From positions 1-5,691 of the forward strand of contig JAGLQR010000130.1 in assembly GCA_023136725.1 (NCBI GenBank): a DNA stretch of 5,691 nucleotides. Reading direction: 5' to 3'. The notes beneath the pieces were generated by a model, which ran no database searches, was not told where the DNA came from, and was given only the letters and a program-made list of their open reading frames with translations. Positions 1-5,691 of this stretch are shown one piece after another. Source of the DNA: Candidatus Aminicenantota bacterium. Its GTDB lineage: Bacteria > Acidobacteriota > Aminicenantia > UBA2199. Position numbers and translations under genes: made by a program. Position 1 is the first letter of the stretch. Each line of letters begins with the position of its first letter.

Positions 1-2043
1 GTGATCCTTGTTATTAACTATTTCAGAAATCTTTCATTGATTTATTTTTCGTTTTATCTGTTAATATCACTCGGAATATTTGTGAATTCCACTCTGAGGA
101 TGATCAGAGATATCGGCCAGAAAAGATTTTTGATGCCACTTGCAGGCCTGTCTGTAAGTATCCCCTCCATGGTCATACTCAATTTAATAAATCCTGAACC
201 GGGACTCTCATTCATGCTATATCCGGGCCTTTTTTTAATTACACTTCTGCCGATATCGGTAACTTACTTTCTCAGTAATAAGAAGTACAGGGATATAGAA
301 AACATAATCAGGAGAACCTTATTTCTCTCATTCATATTATTTTTTATTTTTGGAGTTTTCTTCTTCCTGGGTTTTAATATTGAAGAGAACAAACTGGTGG
401 GAATATTCTGGTCTGTCCTGGCTATAATTACAGCCGGACTTTTATTCAGGCCGATTGAGGGCACCATCCAGGAATACTTTGAAAAATTCTTTCTCAAAGG
501 TACCTTCCATTTCAGACGGAAACTAAAAGACCTGATCCAATCCCTCAGATCTGAGAGGGATCTTGTATCATTATCAAAAAATTTCCTCGAAACCATAAAT
601 AACGGTTTCCAGCTTAAAGAGAGCAATCTTATAATTTATTTAAAAAAAAATATATTCATCTATTTCCCGGAAAACAAGAAAGTTCTGTTTTCAAAAAAAT
701 TTCTTAACGAATTATTGAAAAATGAAAACCTTGTATTCACTAACAAAAGTAACTTCGAGAGGCTTTATCCGAAAGATTTCAGGGTGATGAGAGAGAAGGA
801 GTTCTACCAGTTCCTCCCTTTAAAAACACAGGACCGGCTCATCGGGTTCGTTGCTTTCGGACTCAAAACTGACAATTCTTATATGACGGTTGAGGATTGG
901 GAACTTTTATACGGTATCACAAGATCCTTAACCCTGTCTGTTGAGAATGCATCACTCTATTCGGAACTGGAATCACAATTCAATGAGATTAATCTTCTCA
1001 AAGAATTTAATGAAAATGTTATAGAAAACATAAATATGGGACTTGTGGTTCTTACAAAACTAAACCTGATTAAAACCTGGAACAGTTTTATGGAACTGAA
1101 GTTCAAGCAACAAGCATCAAAGGTTATCAATAAAAAAGCTCTTAAGGTCTTCGGTAATAAATTGTGGAAGGAGATATATAAAAATAAAAGCATTTCCCGG
1201 ACACTTCCCAATGTTGAGGTAGATATACAAGATATAAGATTGATCCTCAATATCCACATCTCACCTCTTATTGATAACATAGGAAAAACAATAGGAACTA
1301 TTCTTGTTTTTGAGGATGTTACTGAAAATATTCTGATGCAGCAACAGCTTGTCACATCTGAGAAGATGGCTTCGATAGGACTGCTCTCTGCAGGGATTGC
1401 TCATGAAGTAAATACTCCGCTTACTGGCATCTCTTCCTATTGCCAGCTTATTCTCAGCGACCCTGATAACCCTGAAAACATCTCACTTGTCACTAAAATG
1501 CAGGAACAGATCGAGAGAGCAAATAGGATCATACGAACCCTTCTGGACTTCTCGAGGCAGAAAGGGGAAAATCCTCTTGAACTTGACCCCGGAAAACTCC
1601 TCACAGAAAGTATTTCCCTCATTGAGTACAAACTGAAGAAGAAGAATATCAAGTTGTCAAAAGATATTAAATTTGCAAGTACAATATGTGGTTTTTCAAC
1701 AAGGTTACAGCAGCTATTCATAAACCTTCTAATTAATGCAATCGATTCTATCGATCACAATGAAGGGAATATCAGTGTTCAGGGAGAGGAGATCGATTCC
1801 CACTTTGTTATCAGGATAATCGATAACGGATCGGGTATTGAGGAAAAATACCTGAATAAATTATTCGACCCATTCTTCACTACAAAGGAGGAGGGGGAGG
1901 GAACAGGACTCGGACTCTCCATTATATATAATATTGTAGAAGAGCATTACGGGAAGATTTTTGTGGAAAGTGAAGAGGGGGAGGGGTCGACATTTACCTT
2001 GATCTTCCCTTTTAAAAGCCCTCTCAGGAGTATAAAAATATGA
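1..2043 (+). CDS. Membrane-bound sensor histidine kinase (multi-TM, GAF, PAS, HisKA, HATPase), probably 5'-truncated
   Basis: Sensor kinase of a two-component system, autophosphorylating on His and passing phosphate to the regulator encoded next. Visible in order: about five hydrophobic membrane segments (roughly residues 10-29, 43-62, 70-91, 105-124, 132-149); a GAF-like region about 180-320; a PAS-like region about 330-445; a HisKA dimerisation domain with H-box AGIAHEVNTPL (phospho-acceptor His468); then an HATPase_c domain with N-box Asn579, G1 box DNGSG (608-612), F-box LFDPFFTTK (621-629) and G2 GTGLGL (634-639). All catalytic boxes are intact. The open frame reaches base 1, where a GTG happens to sit, and no ribosome site is visible. 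The segment pattern resembles the C-terminal half of 7TM-type kinase sensors, so more N-terminal sequence probably lies upstream. Its stop overlaps the regulator's ATG (ATGA), typical of a cognate pair. The signal sensed cannot be read from the sequence. Confidence 0.93.
   Translation: MILVINYFRNLSLIYFSFYLLISLGIFVNSTLRMIRDIGQKRFLMPLAGLSVSIPSMVILNLINPEPGLSFMLYPGLFLITLLPISVTYFLSNKKYRDIENIIRRTLFLSFILFFIFGVFFFLGFNIEENKLVGIFWSVLAIITAGLLFRPIEGTIQEYFEKFFLKGTFHFRRKLKDLIQSLRSERDLVSLSKNFLETINNGFQLKESNLIIYLKKNIFIYFPENKKVLFSKKFLNELLKNENLVFTNKSNFERLYPKDFRVMREKEFYQFLPLKTQDRLIGFVAFGLKTDNSYMTVEDWELLYGITRSLTLSVENASLYSELESQFNEINLLKEFNENVIENINMGLVVLTKLNLIKTWNSFMELKFKQQASKVINKKALKVFGNKLWKEIYKNKSISRTLPNVEVDIQDIRLILNIHISPLIDNIGKTIGTILVFEDVTENILMQQQLVTSEKMASIGLLSAGIAHEVNTPLTGISSYCQLILSDPDNPENISLVTKMQEQIERANRIIRTLLDFSRQKGENPLELDPGKLLTESISLIEYKLKKKNIKLSKDIKFASTICGFSTRLQQLFINLLINAIDSIDHNEGNISVQGEEIDSHFVIRIIDNGSGIEEKYLNKLFDPFFTTKEEGEGTGLGLSIIYNIVEEHYGKIFVESEEGEGSTFTLIFPFKSPLRSIKI
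2026..2030 (+). promoter_or_regulatory. Ribosome binding site AGGAG for the response regulator, inside the kinase gene
   Basis: AGGAG lies within the last codons of the kinase gene, 9 nt before the ATG at 2040. That ATG overlaps the kinase TGA as ATGA. This supports 2040 as the regulator's start and suggests translational coupling, giving balanced kinase and regulator synthesis. Confidence 0.7.
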
Positions 2044-3386
2044 GCAGGAAAACTATTCATCTGATAGATGACGAAAGTATTATTCATGATATTTTTAGTA
2101 GGATCCTCGACAAATCAGAATATAAGATCATTATTTCTGAAAATAAACCTCAAGCTATTGAGAATCATACAATGGATGTAGATGTTGCAATTATTGACCT
2201 GATGATCCCCGGAACATCAGGGCTTGAAATATTTGCCAGCCTTAAAGAGATCGATCCGTCAATAAATGCTATTTTCCTTACTGCTTTCGGAACTATTGAG
2301 ACTGCAATTGAAGCAATACAGATGGGAGCAATTGATTATCTGCAGAAACCTTTCAACAATCTGGAGATCAAGCATAAAATTGACAGGATCATAAAAGAAA
2401 AACATACAAAGAAAGAGAATGTCAGACTAAAAAAAGCTCTAAATAAAAGGTTTTCTTTTGATAATATAATCGGTAATAGCAAAGCACTTCAAAAAACTTT
2501 ATCATTAGTTGAGAGTGTGGCCAATTCTTCCTCAACAATACTTATTACCGGAGAAAGCGGAACCGGGAAAGAGATGATCGCCAAAGCTATTTATCAGAAT
2601 TCAAACAGAAAGAACAACCCGTTTTTCTCCTTCAATTCAAGCAACATCCCTGAGACGTTGTTTGAAAGTATCCTTTTCGGACATAAAAAGGGTACATTCA
2701 CCGGTGCTGTATCTGATAAGAAAGGAATTTTCGAAGAAGCCCACACCGGAACTATTTTCTTTGATGAGATCGCAAACCTGAACGAAGAGACTCAGAAAAA
2801 GATCCTGAGAGTAATTCAGGAGAAGGAAATACAACCCCTTGGAGGCAATAAAGTAATTAAAGTAGATGTGAGACTTATTACTGCTACCAATGTGGACCTT
2901 CTGGAAAAAGTAGAATCCGGTGAATTCAGAAAAGACCTTTACTATAGATTAAACATCATAAATATTGAACTCCCGCCCCTCAGAGAGAGGAAAGAAGATA
3001 TTCCCCTGCTATTTGAATTTTTTCTTGACAAATATAATCGGGAGAATAATAAGGAGATCAAATATCCCGATGAAAAGCTGGTCAAATATTTAATGGAATA
3101 TGACTGGCCCGGAAATATCAGAGAACTTGAAAACATTGTACAGAGATGTGTTCTTCTTAGTGATAAAAAAACTATCTCAAAGAGCGTTATTCCTCCCGAG
3201 ATAATTAATATAAAAAAATTCCAGAAGAAGGGCAATTTTAATGACCTTGTGGACAATTTTAAAAAGGAGATTATTTTATCAGCACTTGAGCGAAATAGCT
3301 GGGTTCAGAAAAAAGCATCTGAAGAACTTGAACTTAAAGCTACAACTTTTTCTGAACTTATGAAAAGGCTGAATATAAAAAAATAA
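2040..3386 (+). CDS. Sigma-54-dependent response regulator (NtrC/AtoC type: receiver, AAA+, Fis-type HTH)
   Basis: Transcriptional activator of sigma-54 promoters, 448 aa, a usual length for the NtrC family. The receiver domain (about 5-118) has the acidic pair Asp10/Asp11, phospho-acceptor Asp53 in IIDLMIPG, Thr81 and Lys103 in LQKPF. The central AAA+ domain (about 140-375) has Walker A GESGTGKE (171-178), the sigma-54 contact loop as GTFTGA (218-223), Walker B FFDEI (240-244), the arginine-rich FRKDLYYRLN (296-305), the LPPLRERKEDI motif (311-321) and sensor II WPGNIRELEN (356-365). A C-terminal Fis-type helix-turn-helix occupies about 405-446. Deviations from the family consensus are GTFTGA instead of GAFTGA, SILFGH instead of SELFGH, and ATNVDL instead of ATNRDL; the ATPase core residues are kept. 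Its start overlaps the kinase stop by 4 nt, so that kinase is its likely partner. The target genes are unknown: no convincing -24/-12 promoter occurs in the window. AtoC, ZraR and NtrC are all possible relatives, so no symbol is given. Confidence 0.95.
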   Translation: MSRKTIHLIDDESIIHDIFSRILDKSEYKIIISENKPQAIENHTMDVDVAIIDLMIPGTSGLEIFASLKEIDPSINAIFLTAFGTIETAIEAIQMGAIDYLQKPFNNLEIKHKIDRIIKEKHTKKENVRLKKALNKRFSFDNIIGNSKALQKTLSLVESVANSSSTILITGESGTGKEMIAKAIYQNSNRKNNPFFSFNSSNIPETLFESILFGHKKGTFTGAVSDKKGIFEEAHTGTIFFDEIANLNEETQKKILRVIQEKEIQPLGGNKVIKVDVRLITATNVDLLEKVESGEFRKDLYYRLNIINIELPPLRERKEDIPLLFEFFLDKYNRENNKEIKYPDEKLVKYLMEYDWPGNIRELENIVQRCVLLSDKKTISKSVIPPEIINIKKFQKKGNFNDLVDNFKKEIILSALERNSWVQKKASEELELKATTFSELMKRLNIKK

Positions 3387-3387
3387 A

Positions 3388-4128
3388 ATGGAAAAACTAA
3401 AATTACAAAAATTCCTGCAGAGTTCAGGATTCGGAAGCCGCAGAGAGGTCAGGAGCATGATCAATGCAGGAGAATTCAATGTTAATGGTGAGAAGGTTGA
3501 TGATCCGAACTTCATGATCGACCCCGGAAAAGACATAATTAAGATCGGGATAAAAAGGATAAGGAACACTCTGGAAAATAAGGTATATTTTATTTTCAAC
3601 AAACCTCTGGGAGTTATATCCACCCTGAAAGATCCTGAAGGGAGAGCCACTATAACAGATTTTATTAAAAAGATAAGAGAGAGAGTTTATCCTGTGGGAA
3701 GGCTTGATTATAATTCAGAAGGATTGATCCTGCTTACGAATGACGGCGACCTGACAAATTTTATTATTTCTCCCAAGAACAGCATCCCGAAAGTATATCT
3801 AATAAAGGTCCAGGGGATTGTATCCAGCTCACTTAAGGAAAAGCTGATCAAAAAGGGTGTTTTTCTGGATGGAAGAAAAGTACGCCTCCTTGGAGTTGAG
3901 TTTGTAAAGAAAACAAAAAACAATAATTCATGGGTCAGGGTATCCCTTGTTGAAGGGAAAAAACATATTATCAGAAAGATATTCAAATTCTCCGGACATC
4001 CTGTTGACAGATTGAGAAGGATTCAGATCGGGAATCTTTCACTCAAAGGTATCCCTATAGGACATTGGAGAGAAGTGACAAAGGAAGAATTGGATAAATT
4101 TAAACACCTCTACAAATATAAGGATTAA
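3388..4128 (+). CDS. rluB: rRNA pseudouridine synthase, RsuA/RluB/RluF family
   Basis: Converts a specific uridine of ribosomal RNA to pseudouridine during ribosome assembly. RluB acts on 23S rRNA helix 89 in E. coli, while RsuA acts on 16S. The 246 aa protein starts with an S4 RNA-binding domain (about 3-50: LQKFLQSSGFGSRREV, then VNGEKV), followed by the catalytic domain with NKPLGVISTL (71-80) and the family motif VGRLDYNSEGLILLTNDGDL (103-122), in which Asp107 is the catalytic aspartate. The late motif reads EGKKHIIRKIF (179-189), where relatives usually carry EGxNRQVRRM-like residues; this is a mild deviation. Having an S4 domain excludes RluE. RluB is the commonest call for this length, but RsuA or RluF specificity cannot be excluded from sequence alone. 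The ATG is 1 nt after the regulator's stop with no good Shine-Dalgarno close by, so translation is probably coupled to the upstream gene. The S4 domain begins right at this start, which supports it. It is probably a passenger in the operon, not part of the signalling pathway. Confidence 0.93.
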   Translation: MEKLKLQKFLQSSGFGSRREVRSMINAGEFNVNGEKVDDPNFMIDPGKDIIKIGIKRIRNTLENKVYFIFNKPLGVISTLKDPEGRATITDFIKKIRERVYPVGRLDYNSEGLILLTNDGDLTNFIISPKNSIPKVYLIKVQGIVSSSLKEKLIKKGVFLDGRKVRLLGVEFVKKTKNNNSWVRVSLVEGKKHIIRKIFKFSGHPVDRLRRIQIGNLSLKGIPIGHWREVTKEELDKFKHLYKYKD

Positions 4129-4148
4129 AGATAATTGCAGGGGTGACC

Positions 4149-4172
4149 GTCACTTTGACAAGCTCAGTGACC
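4149..4172 (+). repeat. Palindromic repeat unit 1
   Basis: Stem GTCACT (4149-4154) pairs with AGTGAC (4166-4171) around a loop containing GACAAGCTC. This is the best-preserved unit of the cluster. The core at 4157-4167 is GACAAGCTCAG. Confidence 0.65.
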
Positions 4173-4183
4173 AATTTTGATTA

Positions 4184-4207
4184 GTGGCTCCCAAGCTCAG
4201 TGTCCAC
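4184..4207 (+). repeat. Palindromic repeat unit 2 (degenerate)
   Basis: Shares CAAGCTCAGTG (4192-4202) exactly with unit 1 (4159-4169), 33 bp further on. The outer stem is GTGG (4184-4187) with CCAC (4204-4207); the inner stem is decayed. CCAC can alternatively pair with GTGG at 4218-4221, so this unit can compete with unit 3 for folding. Confidence 0.55.
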
Positions 4208-4218
4208 TTTATTATCGG

Positions 4219-4239
4219 TGGCTGAGCCTGTCGAAGCCA
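4219..4239 (-). repeat. Palindromic repeat unit 3 (inverted)
   Basis: Stem TGGCT (4219-4223) pairs with AGCCA (4235-4239). On the minus strand the core reads GACAGGCTCAG (4232-4222), one base different from unit 1, so it is an inverted copy. Together with unit 1 it gives the head-to-head arrangement typical of REP doublets. Confidence 0.6.
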
Positions 4240-4254
4240 GAGACCGGGTGAGGG

Positions 4255-5505
4255 TCAAATTATCTTTGTACCAGATGGAACTACGGCGTTTTTTGAAAGG
4301 ACAACGATCCCGTCTACAATATGGAGGTCATCCCCCTCTGGTTGATTCTTTCCCTTATAATCTATAACAACGTCATCCCCTATCCTTACATTTTTATCAA
4401 TAATAACATTCTTCAATCTGCAACGTTCACCTACACCCACCTCTTCTTTTTCTTCTTTTACCTGATTGGAATAAAAATCGGCTCCCATCATGATCACTCT
4501 TTCAAGATTCGTCCCTTTTTTTATGATCGACCTAACACCGATCACACAATTTGATATGATGCTGTCATCAATTATTGCTCCTTCAGAAATAAGGGAGTTT
4601 GTTATCTCGGATCTAGATATCTTCGAACTGGGTAGAAACCTTGCATTTGTAAAGATTGGCTCATCTTCATCATAAAAATTGAATTTCGGTACCGGGCTGG
4701 CAAAATCAAGATTTGCCTCAAAAAAAGATTTAATAGTTCCGATGTCTTCCCAATAATGATCAAAGATATAAGAATAGACTGAATGTGATCTTATTGCATC
4801 AGGTATTATTTCCTTCCCGAAATCTTCTCTGAGATCATTTTCAAGTATCTCGATCAATAGATCCTTATTGAATATATATATACCCATTGAAGCAAGATAG
4901 TTCAGTCCACGGGAACTATCTGTCATTTCCTCAGGATTAAATAATTTTTCAATCACTTTCGGATCTTCAGGTTTCTCTGCAAAATCAACAATCTTCCTGT
5001 CATGGTTTATCTTTAATAATCCCAAGCCCTCTGCATCTTTTCTTGATATTGGTTTTGAAGCTATTGTAATATCAGCCTGTTTCCCAATATGGAAATTTAC
5101 AAAATCTCTTATATTTATCCTGTAAAGCTGATCTCCTGAAAGTATAACAACATATTTCCCTTTCTGAGATTTCAGATATCTCAGATTCTGCCTGACTGCA
5201 TCTGCAGTACCCTGATACCAGTTCTTATCCTCGAGAGTTTGTTGTGCAGCAAGTATATGGAGAAACCCCTTCGAAAATCCATCAAACTTGTAAGTGTTGG
5301 TAATATGCTTATGAAGGGACATAGTATTGAATTGAGTTAGAATAAATATTTTTTTCACGCCTGCATGAATGCAGTTTGAGATCGGGATATCAATAAGCCT
5401 GAACTTGCCACCGATTGGGACTGCAGGTTTCGCTCTTAAACGAGTTAACGGATAAAGCCTCGTTCCCTGTCCACCCCCGAGGATCACAGCTATCACATCT
5501 TTCAT
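4255..5505 (-). CDS. glgC: Glucose-1-phosphate adenylyltransferase (ADP-glucose pyrophosphorylase)
   Basis: Makes ADP-glucose and pyrophosphate from ATP and glucose-1-phosphate, the committed and usually allosterically controlled step of glycogen synthesis in the cytosol. The 416 aa protein has an N-terminal nucleotidyltransferase fold with GGGQGTRLYPLT (10-21), LRAKPAVP with Lys26, WYQGTADAVRQ (96-106), SGDQLYR with catalytic Asp125, FAEKP with the glucose-1-phosphate-binding Lys178, SMGIYIF (206-212) and WEDIGT with the metal-binding Asp254. The C-terminal left-handed beta-helix runs from about 289 (RFLPSSKI, then MMGADFY at 339-345) to the end. RFLPSSKI, MMGADFY and the C-terminal VVPSGTKII are hallmarks of the cyanobacterial/plant-like branch. 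Lys371 (IIDKN) and Lys405 (LSKNA) align by eye with the two activator-binding lysines of that branch. The start is the ATG at 5505, 5 nt after GGAAGGAG; the GTG at 5523 would place the Shine-Dalgarno inside the gene. The gene is convergent with rluB and stands alone here, with no other glycogen gene visible. Confidence 0.96.
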   Translation of the reverse strand: MKDVIAVILGGGQGTRLYPLTRLRAKPAVPIGGKFRLIDIPISNCIHAGVKKIFILTQFNTMSLHKHITNTYKFDGFSKGFLHILAAQQTLEDKNWYQGTADAVRQNLRYLKSQKGKYVVILSGDQLYRINIRDFVNFHIGKQADITIASKPISRKDAEGLGLLKINHDRKIVDFAEKPEDPKVIEKLFNPEEMTDSSRGLNYLASMGIYIFNKDLLIEILENDLREDFGKEIIPDAIRSHSVYSYIFDHYWEDIGTIKSFFEANLDFASPVPKFNFYDEDEPIFTNARFLPSSKISRSEITNSLISEGAIIDDSIISNCVIGVRSIIKKGTNLERVIMMGADFYSNQVKEEKEEVGVGERCRLKNVIIDKNVRIGDDVVIDYKGKNQPEGDDLHIVDGIVVLSKNAVVPSGTKII

Positions 5506-5510
5506 TTTTA

Positions 5511-5518
5511 CTCCTTCC
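5511..5518 (-). promoter_or_regulatory. Strong Shine-Dalgarno that sets the glgC start
   Basis: Read on the minus strand this is GGAAGGAG, 5 nt before the ATG at 5505. It decides in favour of a protein starting MKDVIAVILGGGQG and against the in-frame GTG at 5523, which would overlap this site. Confidence 0.85.
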
Positions 5519-5590
5519 GACACCTCTCTGAATCATCGGTCTGTATTTCTTCAATAATTACATTATAAAATTTAAGTATTAGTAAATATC

Positions 5591-5619
5591 ATCATATATA
5601 CTTTCTCAAATTATTTCAA
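5591..5619 (-). promoter_or_regulatory. Probable sigma-70-type promoter of glgC
   Basis: On the minus strand TTGAAA (-35, 5619-5614) and TATGAT (-10, 5596-5591) are separated by exactly 17 bp, each one or two bases from consensus. Transcription would start near 5584, giving a leader of about 80 nt. A perfect TATAAT also occurs at 5567-5562 but has only a poor -35 (GATATT) at the right distance, so it is a weaker alternative. The region is very AT-rich, so chance matches are possible. Confidence 0.5.
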
Positions 5620-5659
5620 TTTTTTACAATTGGGGGAACGCACACAAAGAGAAAACTCC

Positions 5660-5691
5660 ATGAAAAAACAGATAGGATGTGATCTACTGCT
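5660..5691 (+). CDS. Possible start of an unidentified divergent gene (3' end outside the window)
   Basis: An ATG at 5660 opens a frame (MKKQIGCDLL and onwards) that runs off the window. An AAAGAGAA stretch at 5646-5653 could be a weak ribosome site. The frame is also open for several codons upstream, including a TTG at 5630, so the start is not certain. Only ten full codons are visible, too few to recognise a family. The position, divergent from glgC across a promoter-like AT-rich gap, is where a new gene would be expected. Confidence 0.3.
   Translation, partial: MKKQIGCDLL

Larger units (their letters stand above)
4141..4257. repeat. REP-like palindromic repeat cluster between convergent rluB and glgC
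   Basis: The gap between the two convergent stop codons holds three related short palindromes built on a core GACAAGCTCAG: two in plus orientation (4149-4172 and 4184-4207) and one in minus orientation (4219-4239). The first and third form a longer imperfect inverted repeat: 4154-4167 against the reverse complement of 4222-4235 agrees at 12 of 14 positions. Near-identical 12-mers, GGGTGACCGTCA (4141-4152) and GGGTGAGGGTCA (4246-4257), bracket the cluster, and the second includes the glgC stop codon. From memory, motifs like TTCGACAAGCTCAG are dispersed intergenic repeats in many bacterial genomes. Small paired palindromes in convergent gaps fit REP/BIME-type elements, which may be moved by RAYT transposases and may stop transcription or protect mRNA ends. 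No T-run follows, so it is not a standard intrinsic terminator. Confidence 0.7.
5524..5691. other. AT-rich intergenic region upstream of glgC
   Basis: It holds the glgC leader and promoter. A short inverted repeat, CAATT (5617-5621) and AATTG (5628-5632) with a 6 nt loop, touches the -35 element and could be an operator half-site pair or chance in AT-rich DNA. A TATACT at 5597-5602 could serve as a -10 for the possible plus-strand gene, but no matching -35 is seen. I see no RNA gene here. Confidence 0.4.

Noticed and set aside
1880..1990. Two GA-rich stretches (near GAGGAGGGGGAGGG at 1888-1901 and GAAGAGGGGGAGGGG at 1972-1986) as a repeat or purine motif
   Set aside because: They encode Glu-Gly-rich turns typical of the HATPase F/G2 loop and the ESEEGEGSTF strand, so protein constraint explains them.
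264..3986. Several minus-strand open frames of 65-132 codons opposite the kinase, regulator and rluB
   Set aside because: Each overlaps a gene with clear domain motifs, and their Ser/Phe/Leu-rich composition is what the complement of a Lys/Glu-rich gene gives.
4149..4239. CRISPR-like array
   Set aside because: There are only three short imperfect copies, one of them inverted, with no uniform spacers and no cas genes nearby.
4184..4240. Sigma-54 (-24/-12) promoter-like GG...GC pairs in the gap
   Set aside because: The spacing between the GG and GC dinucleotides is 7 or 14 nt, not 10, and the sites lie between converging genes.
4129..4254. Intrinsic terminator for rluB or glgC
   Set aside because: Hairpins are present but no T-run follows any of them on either strand. 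They fit repeat units better, although they might still affect transcription or RNA stability.
4321..4675. Two plus-strand open frames opposite glgC
   Set aside because: They lie wholly inside the well-supported glgC, have no recognisable domains, and look like antisense shadows.
5506..5523. GTG at 5523 as the glgC start, adding six residues (MSEGVK)
   Set aside because: The extra codons are the Shine-Dalgarno GGAAGGAG itself, and the ATG at 5505 has ideal spacing and begins right before the conserved nucleotide-binding strand.

Overview
The window comes from an AT-rich bacterial chromosome, with coding strands rich in Lys, Ile, Asn and Glu and many AGA/AGG and ATA codons. A sigma-54-dependent response regulator implies that the host has RpoN, which is common in diderm bacteria and in many uncultured phyla. 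The histidine kinase H-box context (GIAHEVNTPLTGISSY) and the regulator's C-terminal helix-turn-helix (WVQKKASEELELKATTFSEL) resemble, from memory, two-component pairs of Acidobacteriota and other deep Gram-negative lineages. The glgC product has the cyanobacterial/plant-like architecture. None of this fixes the phylum, and I do not assign one.

Layout. Bases 1-4128 look like one plus-strand operon. It holds a membrane-anchored sensor histidine kinase (1-2043, probably cut at its 5' end by the window edge), an NtrC-type sigma-54 activator (2040-3386, start overlapping the kinase stop by 4 nt), and an RsuA/RluB-family rRNA pseudouridine synthase (3388-4128, one base after the regulator's stop). 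Bases 4129-4254 form a short gap between convergent genes. It is filled by a cluster of small palindromic repeats with the core GACAAGCTCAG, resembling REP-type elements. Glucose-1-phosphate adenylyltransferase (glgC) is on the minus strand at 4255-5505. It has a strong Shine-Dalgarno (5511-5518) and a good sigma-70-type promoter (5591-5619). The last 30 or so bases may open a divergent plus-strand gene, which cannot be identified.

How the parts work together. The kinase and regulator are almost certainly a cognate pair: a membrane/GAF/PAS sensor phosphorylates Asp53 of the regulator, which then uses its AAA+ ATPase to remodel sigma-54 holoenzyme at unknown promoters. The pseudouridine synthase probably rides on the same transcript and is not evidently a functional partner. 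GlgC makes ADP-glucose, the committed step of bacterial glycogen synthesis, and is a separate transcription unit. I see no sign of a wholly new system. The points most worth a second look are the palindromic repeat cluster, the non-canonical GAFTGA loop of the regulator, and the plant-type regulatory lysines of GlgC.
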